Assembly (NCBI RefSeq): GCF_937958535.1
Contig: NZ_CALGNQ010000149.1
Location: 1 to 16,466 of the forward strand
From: an uncultured Georgenia sp.
Lineage (GTDB): Bacteria > Actinomycetota > Actinomycetes > Actinomycetales > Actinomycetaceae
Direction: 5' to 3'
Length of the DNA: 16,466 bases
Both the position numbers and the translations under genes were made by a program. Below the pieces are notes generated by a model that made no database searches, was not told where the DNA came from, and saw only the letters and a list, made by a program, of their open reading frames with translations. Shown one piece after another: positions 1 to 7,443 of the stretch (its first letter is position 1; every line of letters begins with the position of its first letter).

Positions 1-1316
1 GTCCGGGCGGCTGCCGGAGCAGCGGACCGCTGCGGCGTGGTCGCGGAGCGGGACCGCCCCGAGCGGCCACGACCTCGGCCCCGGCCACCCCCGCCGGAGC
101 GCTGCTGCGGCTGCGGCGCCCTGGGCACCGCGGCCGCGGCCTCCGCCGCGGAGACGGCGGGTGCCGCCTCACCCACGAGCCGCTGCACCGTGGCGTCCCC
201 GGGGCGCACGCTCACCGGCTTGGCGGTGATCTTCGCCTTGCGGGCGAGGAGCCGCATGTCCGCCGTCTGCTCGGGCAGCACGATCGTCACGACGTCGCCG
301 CCGGCGCCGGCGCGGGCGGTGCGGCCGGAGCGGTGGAGGTAGGCCTTGTGCTCGGCGGGCGGGTCGACGTGGACGACGAGCTCGACGTCGTCCACGTGGA
401 TCCCGCGGGCCGCGATGTCGGTGGCCACGAGCACCCGGACGGCGCCGGAGGAGAACGCGGCGAGGTTCCGCTCGCGGGCCGGCTGGGTGAGGTTGCCGTG
501 GAGGTCGACGGCCGGGACGCCCGCCGTCGTCAGCTGCTTGGCGAGGCGCTTGGCCTGGTGCTTGGTCCGGGTGAAGAGCACCCGCCGGCCGGCTCCGGAG
601 GCGAGCTCGTGGACGACGCGCTTCTTGTCCTCGGCCCCGGAGACGGTGAGCACGTGGTGCGTCATCGCCGTGACCGGCGACTCGGCGCTGTCGACGGCGT
701 GGTGCAGCGGGCGCTGGAGGTAGCGCTTGACCAGGACGTCGACGCCGTTGTCCAGCGTGGCGGAGAAGAGCATCCGCTGCCCGGTGCTCGGCGTGCGGTC
801 CATGATGCGTCGGACGCCCGGGAGGAAGCCGAGGTCGGCCATGTGGTCGGCCTCGTCGAGGACGGTCACCGAGACGTCGTCGAGGGTGAGCACGCCCTGG
901 CCGAGGAGGTCCTCGAGCCGGCCGGGGCAGGCGATGACGATGTCCACGCCGGCCTTCAGCGCGGCGACCTGCCGGGCCTGGCTGACGCCGCCGAAGATCG
1001 TCGTCGTCCGCATCCCGAGCGACTCGGCCAGGGGCGCGACGACAGCGTCCACCTGGTTGGCGAGCTCGCGGGTCGGGACCAGGACGAGGCCGCGGGGGCG
1101 GTTCGGCACGCGCCGGCCGTCGGCCAGGCGGGTGACGAGCGGGAGGGAGAAGGCGAGTGTCTTGCCCGAGCCGGTGCGGCCACGGCCGAGGACGTCCCGG
1201 CCGCGGAGGGTGTCCGGCAGCGTGGCCGCCTGGATGGGGAAGGGGGTGGTGATGCCGGTGTCGGTCAGGTGACGGACGACGGCGGTGGGCAGATCGAACG
1301 AGGTGAAGGAGGTCAA
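1..1316 (-). CDS. DEAD-box ATP-dependent RNA helicase (3' end cut by window edge)
   Basis: ATP-dependent RNA unwinding enzyme, expected to act on structured RNA in the cytoplasm (ribosome assembly or mRNA turnover). 438 codons are visible and the frame is still open at base 1. Seen in order: Q-motif (FDLP near residue 7, PIQ 27-29), motif I GRTGSGKT 46-53, PTREL 81-85, DEAD 154-157, SAT 185-187, a second RecA-like domain with VATDIAARG 297-305 and HRSGRTAR 328-335, then a low-complexity Gly/Arg/Ser/Ala tail from about residue 390 with a GRGRGRGR run typical of RNA-binding RGG-type tails. The start is TTG at 1316: an in-frame TGA lies four codons upstream, no other start exists between, and GAAAGG sits about 5 nt before it. 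Motif I has Arg instead of the usual Ala before TGSGKT. RhlE-like by overall form; exact orthology is not certain. Confidence 0.95.
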   Translation of the reverse strand, partial: MTSFTSFDLPTAVVRHLTDTGITTPFPIQAATLPDTLRGRDVLGRGRTGSGKTLAFSLPLVTRLADGRRVPNRPRGLVLVPTRELANQVDAVVAPLAESLGMRTTTIFGGVSQARQVAALKAGVDIVIACPGRLEDLLGQGVLTLDDVSVTVLDEADHMADLGFLPGVRRIMDRTPSTGQRMLFSATLDNGVDVLVKRYLQRPLHHAVDSAESPVTAMTHHVLTVSGAEDKKRVVHELASGAGRRVLFTRTKHQAKRLAKQLTTAGVPAVDLHGNLTQPARERNLAAFSSGAVRVLVATDIAARGIHVDDVELVVHVDPPAEHKAYLHRSGRTARAGAGGDVVTIVLPEQTADMRLLARKAKITAKPVSVRPGDATVQRLVGEAAPAVSAAEAAAAVPRAPQPQQRSGGGGRGRGRGRSGRSRSATTPQRSAAPAAAR

Positions 1317-1398
1317 GGGTGCCTTTCAGGCGCTGAGAAGGGTCGGAGCTCGCCGTACAGGAACCGGCAGCGGTGCTGCACTGGAGCTCGACGACGCC

Positions 1399-1416
1399 GG
1401 GCCGCAGCCGCGGCCC
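1399..1416 (-). other. Hairpin in the presumed helicase mRNA leader
   Basis: GGGCCGC and GCGGCCC form a perfect 7-bp stem around a 4-nt loop. It lies just downstream of the candidate -10 box, so it would be at the very 5' end of the helicase mRNA. Role unknown; mRNA stabilisation or feedback control by the helicase itself is possible. Confidence 0.35.
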
Positions 1417-1425
1417 ACGACGTCG

Positions 1426-1431
1426 ACCCTA
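1426..1431 (-). promoter_or_regulatory. Candidate -10 box (TAGGGT) for the helicase gene
   Basis: Read on the minus strand, TAGGGT fits the actinobacterial TAnnnT -10 pattern. A start of transcription 6-8 nt downstream would give a 5' untranslated leader of about 100 nt before the TTG start at 1316. No convincing -35 box is visible. Confidence 0.35.
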
Positions 1432-1572
1432 CCCTGCCCGGGCGTCCCGTGCCGGGGCGGTGGGTCACCTCACGGCGCGCGGTGGGCGGACCGGGGGCGC
1501 CACGGCTGGGCTGACGTGCCGGGGCGTGACCCGTCTTCCGCGCGTACTCGCCCCCGTGGCGCTCGCCCCACG

Positions 1573-1680
1573 GGCCGGCAGCACGCTGTCCGCCACCCCG
1601 GGCTCCTCCGGGAGCTCGGGCTCGAGCGGCGGCGGGGCGGCTTCTCCGGCGGTGGCGGGGGCGGGGGCGGCGGCCGCTGA
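1573..1680 (+). pseudogene. Frameshifted remnant of a DUF2207 gene 3' end
   Basis: About 108 bases closely match the last ~105 bases of the intact DUF2207 gene that ends at 3663. One frame reads STLSATPGSSGSSGSSGGG, matching SSLSSTPGSSGSSGSSSGGG of the intact tail. The frame then shifts by one base and reads GGFSGGGGGGGGGR followed by a TGA at the same place as in the intact gene. No signal peptide, DUF2207 domain or membrane segments precede it, and I see no further homology between 1317 and 1573. It is best read as the decayed end of a former tandem copy. The rest of the 1317-1734 gap holds only the helicase leader/promoter and the DUF2207 promoter. Confidence 0.7.
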
Positions 1681-1729
1681 CCTGCCGAGGGGACCGGCAG
1701 CGGTGGGGCGGGGCCGCCCGGACTCGGGA

Positions 1730-1735
1730 TAGCGT
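1730..1735 (+). promoter_or_regulatory. Candidate -10 box (TAGCGT) for a leaderless DUF2207 mRNA
   Basis: TAGCGT ends 8 nt before the GTG at 1744, the spacing expected when transcription starts at or next to the start codon. No -35 box is obvious upstream. The box overlaps the alternative TTG start at 1735, which argues for GTG 1744 as the real start. Confidence 0.4.
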
Positions 1736-1743
1736 TGACGGGC

Positions 1744-3663
1744 GTGAACCGTCTGTCGCGCGCCCTGGCGGCCCTCCTCCTCGCCCTCGTCCCGCTGCTC
1801 CTCCTGCCCACCACCGCGACGGCGGCGAGCGGCGACGTCATCGACCGGCTGGACATCGCCATCGACATCCGGCCCGACGGCACGCTCGACGTCACCGAGA
1901 CCTACCACTGGAACTTCGGCAGCCGTGAGGGCCTGGGGCTCACGCGCGTGCTGGACGCGCGCTTCGACTACCCGCCGCAGCCGGGCAAGGAGCGCGTCTA
2001 CGACTACCGGGGCTTCGCCGCGACGAGCCCGACCGGCGCCCCCGCCGGCGTGTGGGTCCGCGACGAGGGTGCCCGGGTGCGGGTCGACATCGGCGCACCG
2101 GACGGCTCGGCCGACCGGCGCACCGGGCAGCAGGTCTACGTGCTGACCTACACCGTCCACGGTGCGCTCAACGCCATCCGGGACGACCCGCGCGTCCCCG
2201 ACCAGGACGAGCTGTACTGGAACGCCACCGGTCACGACTGGGAGGTGCCCATCGCGGAGGCGACGGTGACGGTCACCGGCCCGACCGACGCCGTCGACCA
2301 CGCCTGCTACCAGGGTGACCACGGCTCGACGGCCACGTGCGACACCCTCGCCGTCGACGGCCCCACGGTGGTCGGCGGCGGGAGCGACCTGGCGCCCGGG
2401 TCCGGGCTGACGATCATGGCGGCCTACCCGCCCGGCACCTTCACCCGGACCGCTCCCATCCTCCAGGACAAGCAGACCTCGCCCTTCAGCGACGAGGACG
2501 AGAGCTGGACCGCGACCACCGCCGACGTCGTCTGGCGGCACTGGGTGTGGCTCACCCCGCTCGCGCTCGCCCTGCCGATCGCGTTCGGCCGGTGGCGGGT
2601 GCGCCGGGGCCGGGACCTGCACTACGTCGGGCTCACCCCCGGGCTGCTGCCCGCGCCGGGCAGCACCCCCACCGTCGCGCAGCTGCGCAGCGAGCCGCCG
2701 GTCGCCGTGCGCTTCACCCCACCGGACCTGCTCCGGCCGGCGGAGGTCGGGGCGCTGGACACCAAGCGGGTGAAGGACGAGCACATCACGGCGACGATCA
2801 TCGACCTCGCGGTGCGTGGCTACCTGCGCATCCACGAGGCCCGGCTGGGCCGCGACGGGCACCCCGACGACTGGCTGTTCGTCGCCACCCCGGAGAACGC
2901 CCCGCTCGACCGGCTCACCAGCTACGAGCACACCCTGCTCAGCGGCCTGTTCCGGTTCGGCCGCCAGGTCCGGCTCTCCCAGCTGCGCAACCGGTTCTAC
3001 CGCACCACCCGCGCCGCCCGGCGCGAGCTCGGGGAGGAGATCGACCGGCGCCGCTTCTTCACCAGGCCGCTCAAGCCGGGCGGCGCGTACCAGGTGGGCC
3101 GCGTCCTCCTCGCCGTCCTCCTCCTCCTGGGCGTCCCGATGCTCTTCGGGGTCACGATGGCGATCCTGCCCGAGTCGGCGAACTTCCTCCTCCTCATCGC
3201 CGTCGGGCTCGTCCTCGCGTTCGCGGTCGCCGTGTGGTGGACGGCGGACACCCGCTGGCAGCGCACCCCGACCGGGCGGGCCCTGCACGAGCAGTCCCGC
3301 GGCTTCGAGCGCTACCTGTCCACCGCCGAGGCGCACCAGCTGCGGTTCGAGGAGGGGCAGGACATCTTCTCCCGCTACCTCCCCTACGCCATCGTCTACG
3401 GGGTGGCGCAGCGCTGGGCGGCGATCTTCGCCCAGCTCGAGGCGCAGGGGGTCGACGTCGGACGGCCCACCTGGTACGTCGGCAGCTCGACCTTCGGCGG
3501 TGGGAGCTTCTCCGACCTCGGCCGCGCGCTGTCCGGTCTGACGACGACGGCGAGCAGCTCGCTGTCCTCCACCCCCGGGTCCTCGGGCAGCTCCGGGTCC
3601 AGCAGCGGCGGCGGCGGCTTCTCCGGTGGCGGTGGTGGCGGCGGGGGTGGCGGCGGCCGCTGA
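1744..3663 (+). CDS. DUF2207 domain-containing membrane protein
   Basis: Function unknown. It is exported to the membrane and 639 aa long from GTG 1744; TTG 1735 would add three residues but overlaps a likely -10 box. Residues 1-27 are a signal peptide (Arg at 3 and 6, a long Leu/Ala core, ATA before the cleavage point). An extracytoplasmic DUF2207 β-rich domain follows, including the DGTLDVTETYHW-like strand near residues 45-57. A membrane segment lies near 265-281 (WLTPLALALPIAFG). A cytoplasmic part (about 290-450) has a VKDEHITATIIDLAVRGYL helix typical of the family. Two adjacent membrane segments lie at about 455-500, then a soluble part and a Ser/Gly-only tail from about 604 that ends in an unbroken Gly run and Arg. 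The C-terminal Gly-rich tail is common in this family. It converges with the lipoprotein gene, with 10 bases between the stop codons. Confidence 0.9.
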   Translation: MNRLSRALAALLLALVPLLLLPTTATAASGDVIDRLDIAIDIRPDGTLDVTETYHWNFGSREGLGLTRVLDARFDYPPQPGKERVYDYRGFAATSPTGAPAGVWVRDEGARVRVDIGAPDGSADRRTGQQVYVLTYTVHGALNAIRDDPRVPDQDELYWNATGHDWEVPIAEATVTVTGPTDAVDHACYQGDHGSTATCDTLAVDGPTVVGGGSDLAPGSGLTIMAAYPPGTFTRTAPILQDKQTSPFSDEDESWTATTADVVWRHWVWLTPLALALPIAFGRWRVRRGRDLHYVGLTPGLLPAPGSTPTVAQLRSEPPVAVRFTPPDLLRPAEVGALDTKRVKDEHITATIIDLAVRGYLRIHEARLGRDGHPDDWLFVATPENAPLDRLTSYEHTLLSGLFRFGRQVRLSQLRNRFYRTTRAARRELGEEIDRRRFFTRPLKPGGAYQVGRVLLAVLLLLGVPMLFGVTMAILPESANFLLLIAVGLVLAFAVAVWWTADTRWQRTPTGRALHEQSRGFERYLSTAEAHQLRFEEGQDIFSRYLPYAIVYGVAQRWAAIFAQLEAQGVDVGRPTWYVGSSTFGGGSFSDLGRALSGLTTTASSSLSSTPGSSGSSGSSSGGGGFSGGGGGGGGGGGR

Positions 3664-3673
3664 GCGCCCCGCA

Positions 3674-5176
3674 CTACCTCACCGGCACGTCCACGACCCG
3701 CACGTCCGGCGTGCCGTACGTCCCGTCCCGGCCCGCGACGTCGAGCACGACCGACCTCCCGGGCACCCGCGGCCACACCACCGCGGCCACGTACGTGTCA
3801 CCCGGTGCCAGGTCCTGCCGCAGCGACGGCGCCAGGGCCGCGTACCGGTCCGCCACCGGGTACTCCAGGGGGTAGTGGCGGGTGGTACCCACCGCGAGCG
3901 CCAGGACGTCGGCCCACTCCCGGAAGCGGGCGGGCTCGCGCTCCTCGCCGGTGCGGCTGCGGACGAAGGAGCTCCCGACCCGGCTGATCGTCTCCTCCCC
4001 GGTGTTCGTCACCTCGACCCGACCGACGAGATAGCCGCCGAGCTCGCGCACCTCCTCCAGCGAGACGGTCACCGGGTGCTCCTCCCGGACCACCGCGCAC
4101 TCGGGTGCGCCCGCGACCGGTCCGTCCACCTCGGGCAGGCTCGGGTCGCCCCACGGTGCCACGCGCGGGCTGCCGGCGCCGGTCGGCCCGACGAGGTGTA
4201 CCTCGACCCGTGAGGCGGCCGCACCGTGGACCACCTCGACCCCCGTCCCGGTGAGGTCCGCCAGCTCCGCCAGCCGGTCGCGGACAGCCGCGCCGCGCTC
4301 GTGGGCGAGGGCGGCGTCACCCGGCACCACCACCCGGACCGACTCGGCGCCATGCTCGGTGAGCTGGGCGGCCACGGCGTCCAGGACGTCGTCGGCGGTG
4401 TCGGACGGGTCGGCGGAGCCGTCGTCGAACAGTGCCTCCGGGGCGATGTGCACGGTGACCTCCTCGGTCGAGGCGACGACGTCGACCGTGCCGGCGCGGT
4501 CTCGGGCCACCGCCTCGAGCGCGGTGCGCCGCACCCGCAGCTCACCCCGCGACCGGCCGTGCTCGGGGTCGCCCTCGAGCAGCCACGCGGACGCCTCGCT
4601 CACCGCCTTGCGGCTCCGCGGGCCGCGTTCGTCGGTGAGCCGGCCGAGGTCTACCACGGGTACCTCGACGACGTCCCCGTGCGGCACGACCACCGCGACG
4701 GACCGCTCCGTCTGCGGGCCGTAGGCCGCGTACCCGACCTGCCGGCCCGCCTCGCGCCCGAACCAGCTGCTCGCCGTGAAGCCGTCGACGTCGAGCGGCT
4801 CCTCGACCGCGGCCTCGCCCAGGTCGAGGACCTGCAGCCGGGAGAGGAGCCCGGCGTAGGGGTGGTGCTCGGAGTCGGGGACGAGCTCCCAGGGCTTGGC
4901 GCTGCGCTCCAGGTCGTCCGGGAGCGCGACGTCGAGGACCAGGACGGCGTGCTCGGCGTCCACCTGCACCATCGGCCCGACGCGGGCGGTGGCCGCCATC
5001 CCCTCGACGACGACGTCGACGTCCACCGGGTCGGCGGCGACCGCGGGGGGCGCCGGCGCCGTGGTGGTGGTCACCGGCTCCGGTGTCGGCCCCGGTCCGG
5101 CCGAGGTCGGTGCACATCCCACACCGGCGAGCAGCGCGGCGCCGGCGAGCGCCGCCCACCACCTCCCGCGCTCCAC
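3674..5176 (-). CDS. Probable secreted lipoprotein with divergent OmpA-like region
   Basis: 500 aa. GTG start at 5176, preceded by GGAGG 4-5 nt upstream. The N-terminus is a signal sequence ending LLAGVGC, with Cys21 as the probable lipidated residue; Gly at -3 makes the lipobox atypical. A Pro/Thr-rich linker (24-47) leads to an outer domain of unknown function (about 50-215). Residues 238-325 look like a degenerate OmpA/MotB peptidoglycan-binding fold: a VTVHI strand, LFDDGSADPSD, a helix (VLDAVAAQL), an ESVRVVV strand, then HERGAAVRDRLAE matching the usual RAxAVRdyL helix. The Asp and Arg normally binding diaminopimelate are only partly recognisable. The rest (360-500) looks β-rich, with a VEVTNTGEETISR strand as in DUF4352/Ig-like modules. 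Its partner is unknown. The lipid anchor plus OmpA-like region suggests a membrane-wall linker. Confidence 0.75.
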   Translation of the reverse strand: MERGRWWAALAGAALLAGVGCAPTSAGPGPTPEPVTTTTAPAPPAVAADPVDVDVVVEGMAATARVGPMVQVDAEHAVLVLDVALPDDLERSAKPWELVPDSEHHPYAGLLSRLQVLDLGEAAVEEPLDVDGFTASSWFGREAGRQVGYAAYGPQTERSVAVVVPHGDVVEVPVVDLGRLTDERGPRSRKAVSEASAWLLEGDPEHGRSRGELRVRRTALEAVARDRAGTVDVVASTEEVTVHIAPEALFDDGSADPSDTADDVLDAVAAQLTEHGAESVRVVVPGDAALAHERGAAVRDRLAELADLTGTGVEVVHGAAASRVEVHLVGPTGAGSPRVAPWGDPSLPEVDGPVAGAPECAVVREEHPVTVSLEEVRELGGYLVGRVEVTNTGEETISRVGSSFVRSRTGEEREPARFREWADVLALAVGTTRHYPLEYPVADRYAALAPSLRQDLAPGDTYVAAVVWPRVPGRSVVLDVAGRDGTYGTPDVRVVDVPVR

Positions 5177-5234
5177 CTGTCCTCCATCTGTCGCTGACGG
5201 GCGCCGGAAGTCTACGACGAGCGCCGGACAGCAC

Positions 5235-5266
5235 GACGCCGACCGGCCCGGCGGCCGGCCGGCGTC
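5235..5266 (-). terminator. Hairpin terminator after the GlsB-like gene
   Basis: Two 14-nt arms (5235-5248 and 5253-5266) pair with one mismatch around a 4-nt loop. The hairpin begins 7 nt beyond the stop codon of the small membrane protein gene and separates it from the downstream lipoprotein gene on the same strand. It lacks a T-run, as is common in high-GC actinobacteria. Confidence 0.75.
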
Positions 5267-5273
5267 TCCTGGG

Positions 5274-5540
5274 TCAGCGGCGTGCGCTGCCCTTGTTCGT
5301 CACGGCCAGGTAGATGCTGATGAAGACGATCGCAGCCACGACGGAGATCGCCCACCGGATCCAGTCGACCCCGCCCGTGTCGCCGACGCCGAGCAGGCCG
5401 GCGAGCCAGTAGCCCACCAGGGCACCCGCGACACCGAGGATGATCGTCCACAGGATCCCCAGGTTCTGCTCGCCCTTCATGAAGAGGCGGGCCAGCGCTC
5501 CGATGATGGCGCCGAAGATGATGAGGCCGATGATCTCCAT
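5274..5540 (-). CDS. GlsB/YeaQ/YmgE family small membrane protein
   Basis: 88 aa, fits the family historically named transglycosylase-associated protein and linked to general stress; the molecular function is not known. ATG at 5540 has a strong ribosome site AGGAAGGA 5 nt upstream, which fixes the start inside a longer open frame. The N-terminal MEIIGLIIFGAIIGALAR is the family signature. Three hydrophobic Gly/Ala-rich helices lie at about 2-20, 28-50 and 60-80 (WIRWAISVVAAIVFISIYL), with a short basic tail. The conserved Gly pattern suggests tight helix packing. It follows the endonuclease-fold gene by 91 bases and is closed by a strong hairpin, so it may be transcribed alone or with that group. 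Confidence 0.92.
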   Translation of the reverse strand: MEIIGLIIFGAIIGALARLFMKGEQNLGILWTIILGVAGALVGYWLAGLLGVGDTGGVDWIRWAISVVAAIVFISIYLAVTNKGSARR

Positions 5541-5631
5541 GCCGGTCCTTCCTGTCGCTTGGCACCACCTGGGCGGCGGCGCCGATCCCGCCGAGCGTGG
5601 CACGCAGCGCCGTGGCCCGCACTCGGGGAGG

Positions 5632-6393
5632 TCAGCCCGGCACCACCGGCACGACCAGGGCCCGGTGGTCGGACAGCGGCAGCCGCAGCGCCCACGGCTC
5701 GCCGGCAGCACGCAGCCCCGGCCCGACCAGGACGTGGTCCAGCTGGCGCCGTGGACACGCGGAGGGGAAGGTGTCGACGCGGGCCGGGCCGTGCATGCCG
5801 GAGACCCGGGCCGCGTCGTCGGGTCCGAGGTTGAGGTCGCCGAGGAGCAGGTGCGGGCCGGGCAGGGTGCGCAGCGCACGGGCCGACTCGGCGAGCTGCC
5901 GCCGCGCCGTGGGCGGGTCGGTCGACAGGTGCGTGCACGCCACGGAGAAGGTGCCGCAGGGGCCGTCGACGACGGCCGCGAGCAGCACCCGGGGCGGGTC
6001 GAGGTGCACCCGCAGCCCCAGCGGCCCGCCCGGCCGGACCCGCACCGGCCCGGGCCGCAGCGGGCGCACGTGCCAGGAGCGCACCGGCCACCGGCTGAGC
6101 AGTGCCACGCCGTACCCGGCGCCGTCGGGGACGTGGGCGGGGACGGGTCGTCGCCGCAGTCCGTGGACCTGGCCCGCGAAGGCGGCCGCGAACCGGTACC
6201 AGGGCAGGCCGAGCGCGGCGGCGGCCACGGCCGCCTGGTCGACCCGTCCGCTGCGGGACTGGCCCTTGTCGACCTCCTGCAGCGCGACGACGTCGCCGGG
6301 CAGCCCCGCTAGCGCGGCGGCGAGCCGGTCGGCCGCGTCGGGGCCGCGGGCGGCCGGGTGCCCGTGCTGGATGTTCGCGGTGACCACCAGCAC
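5632..6393 (-). CDS. Endonuclease/exonuclease/phosphatase (EEP) family hydrolase
   Basis: 253 aa metal-dependent phosphoesterase of the DNase I-like fold; the substrate (nucleic acid, phospholipid or inositol phosphate) cannot be told from sequence. The family motifs are all present: TANIQHG with Asn7, ALQEVD with metal-binding Glu40, SRWP 100-103, THLS with His155, GDLN with Asp186/Asn188, QLDHVLVG with Asp219, and SDHRALV with Asp242/His243. No signal peptide or membrane segment is seen, so it is probably cytoplasmic. GTG start at 6393 lies 10 nt after the msrB stop codon with only a weak ribosome site, suggesting translational coupling to msrB. It is the last gene of the GNAT-msrB-EEP run. 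Confidence 0.9.
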   Translation of the reverse strand: MLVVTANIQHGHPAARGPDAADRLAAALAGLPGDVVALQEVDKGQSRSGRVDQAAVAAAALGLPWYRFAAAFAGQVHGLRRRPVPAHVPDGAGYGVALLSRWPVRSWHVRPLRPGPVRVRPGGPLGLRVHLDPPRVLLAAVVDGPCGTFSVACTHLSTDPPTARRQLAESARALRTLPGPHLLLGDLNLGPDDAARVSGMHGPARVDTFPSACPRRQLDHVLVGPGLRAAGEPWALRLPLSDHRALVVPVVPG

Positions 6394-6403
6394 GGGCGGC
6401 CGG

Positions 6404-6826
6404 TCACAGCTCCTCGAAGGTGAGGGCGACGGAGTTCATGCAGTAGCGGTCGCCCGTCGGGGTCTGCGGCGCGTCGGGGAAGACGTGGCCGAGGTGGGAG
6501 TCGCAGCGGGCGCAGCGCACCTCGGTGCGGACCATGCCCAGGGAGCGGTCCTCGTGGAGGGTGACCGCGTCGTTGTCGGTGGGGGCGTAGAAGCTCGGCC
6601 AGCCGCAGTGGGCGTCGAACTTCGTGTGGGAGCGGAAGAGCTCGGCACCGCACCCGCGGCAGCGGTAGATGCCCTCCCGGTTCTCGTAGAGGAGCTCGCC
6701 GGTACCCGGCCGCTCCGTCCCTGCCTCGCGCAGGACGTGGTACTCCTTCGGGGAGAGGCGCTCGCGCCACTCCTCCTCGCTCAGCGCCACCTTGGTGAAC
6801 GCCACGCGCGGGTTGTCGGTACTCAT
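6404..6826 (-). CDS. msrB: Peptide-methionine (R)-S-oxide reductase MsrB
   Basis: Repairs oxidised proteins by reducing methionine R-sulfoxide in the cytoplasm, normally recycled by thioredoxin. It is 140 aa, the usual single-domain length. Two CxxC pairs that hold the structural zinc are seen (Cys56/59 in YRCRGCG and Cys105/108 in RCARCDSHLGH). The substrate pocket HCGWPSF is at 73-79 and the catalytic Cys129 is in RYCMNS. The start is ATG 6826, giving the standard N-terminus; a GGAG lies unusually close to it (2 nt). The frame stays open further upstream into the GNAT gene, but that extension is not MsrB-like. It lies 32 bases after the GNAT stop on the same strand. Confidence 0.96.
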   Translation of the reverse strand: MSTDNPRVAFTKVALSEEEWRERLSPKEYHVLREAGTERPGTGELLYENREGIYRCRGCGAELFRSHTKFDAHCGWPSFYAPTDNDAVTLHEDRSLGMVRTEVRCARCDSHLGHVFPDAPQTPTGDRYCMNSVALTFEEL

Positions 6827-6858
6827 GGCTCCATCTTGCGCCCGTTCGGCCGGGGAAG

Positions 6859-7386
6859 TCACGTGGATCGGGTCGGCTCGTCGCGAACGAGCTGCTTTCC
6901 GAAGAAGTGGGTGATGTGCGGGTTGTCCTCGAAACGCTCCACCGGCTCGTACCCGCTGGCGCGGTAGAGCCCGCACGCCTCGACCAGCTCCGCGTTGACG
7001 CCGAGGATCACCCGCCGCCCGCCCAGCGCCCGGGCCCGGTTCTCCAGGTGCTTGAGGAGGAACTTGCCCAGGCCGCGGCCCCGGACGTCGGGCCGGAGCC
7101 ACATCCGTTTGATCTCCACGACACCGGGTTCGACGACGTGCACCGCGCCGAAGCCGATCGTCTCGCCGGTCGCGACCTCGCTGACGATGCAGAAGTCCCC
7201 GTTGGGCGGGGTGACCTCGGCGTCCTCGGCATGGCTGAGCGAGGGGTCGCCCGCCAGCCGCTCACCGAGCTCGGCGCGGTAGGCCCGCATCGCGTTGGCC
7301 GCCGCCTGGCTGCCCGCCTGCCCCTCGAGGATCCGCACCGGAGGTGCACCCCGCGGGGGACGGCCGGCCTGTGCCGTTGCTTCCAT
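6859..7386 (-). CDS. GNAT family N-acetyltransferase
   Basis: 175 aa single-domain acetyl-CoA-dependent acetyltransferase; the substrate is unknown. The acetyl-CoA pyrophosphate loop RGRGLG is at 102-107, preceded by the strand EIKRMWLRP and followed by helix KFLLKHLENRARALG. The C-terminal GLYRASGYEP (139-148) is the typical motif B end. ATG at 7386 is taken as the start; GTG at 7401, overlapping a GGGGAAAGG purine run, would add five residues and cannot be excluded. The frame remains open far upstream across pfkB, but that part reads as an antisense shadow. It is divergent from the pfkB-like gene across 57 bases and is the first gene of the GNAT-msrB-EEP group. Confidence 0.88.
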   Translation of the reverse strand: MEATAQAGRPPRGAPPVRILEGQAGSQAAANAMRAYRAELGERLAGDPSLSHAEDAEVTPPNGDFCIVSEVATGETIGFGAVHVVEPGVVEIKRMWLRPDVRGRGLGKFLLKHLENRARALGGRRVILGVNAELVEACGLYRASGYEPVERFEDNPHITHFFGKQLVRDEPTRST

Positions 7387-7431
7387 CGACCCAGTGTGCA
7401 CCTTTCCCCTGCGCCTTGTCTCGTGCGCCTC

Positions 7432-7437
7432 TAGGCT
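7432..7437 (+). promoter_or_regulatory. -10 box (TAGGCT) of a leaderless pfkB-surE mRNA
   Basis: TAGGCT ends 6 nt before the ATG at 7444, so the predicted transcription start coincides with the A of the start codon. No ribosome-binding sequence lies before that ATG, which fits a leaderless transcript. No clear -35 box is seen. Confidence 0.6.
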
Positions 7438-7443
7438 CGCGAC

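Noticed and set aside
333..1514. Plus-strand open frame of 393 codons opposite the helicase
   Set aside because: It is the antisense of DEAD-box motifs, low in complexity and without family features.
1465..3336. Minus-strand open frame of 623 codons opposite the DUF2207 gene
   Set aside because: It is a Gly/Arg/Val/Asp-rich antisense shadow with no domain. The plus strand encodes a clear DUF2207 protein.
5595..6967. Plus-strand open frames opposite the EEP, msrB and GNAT genes
   Set aside because: These are antisense shadows, rich in Arg/Ala/Gly and without motifs.
6827..7102. Upstream extension of the MsrB frame into the GNAT gene
   Set aside because: The Pro/Arg/Gly-rich extension is unlike MsrB. 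ATG 6826 gives the family's standard N-terminus.
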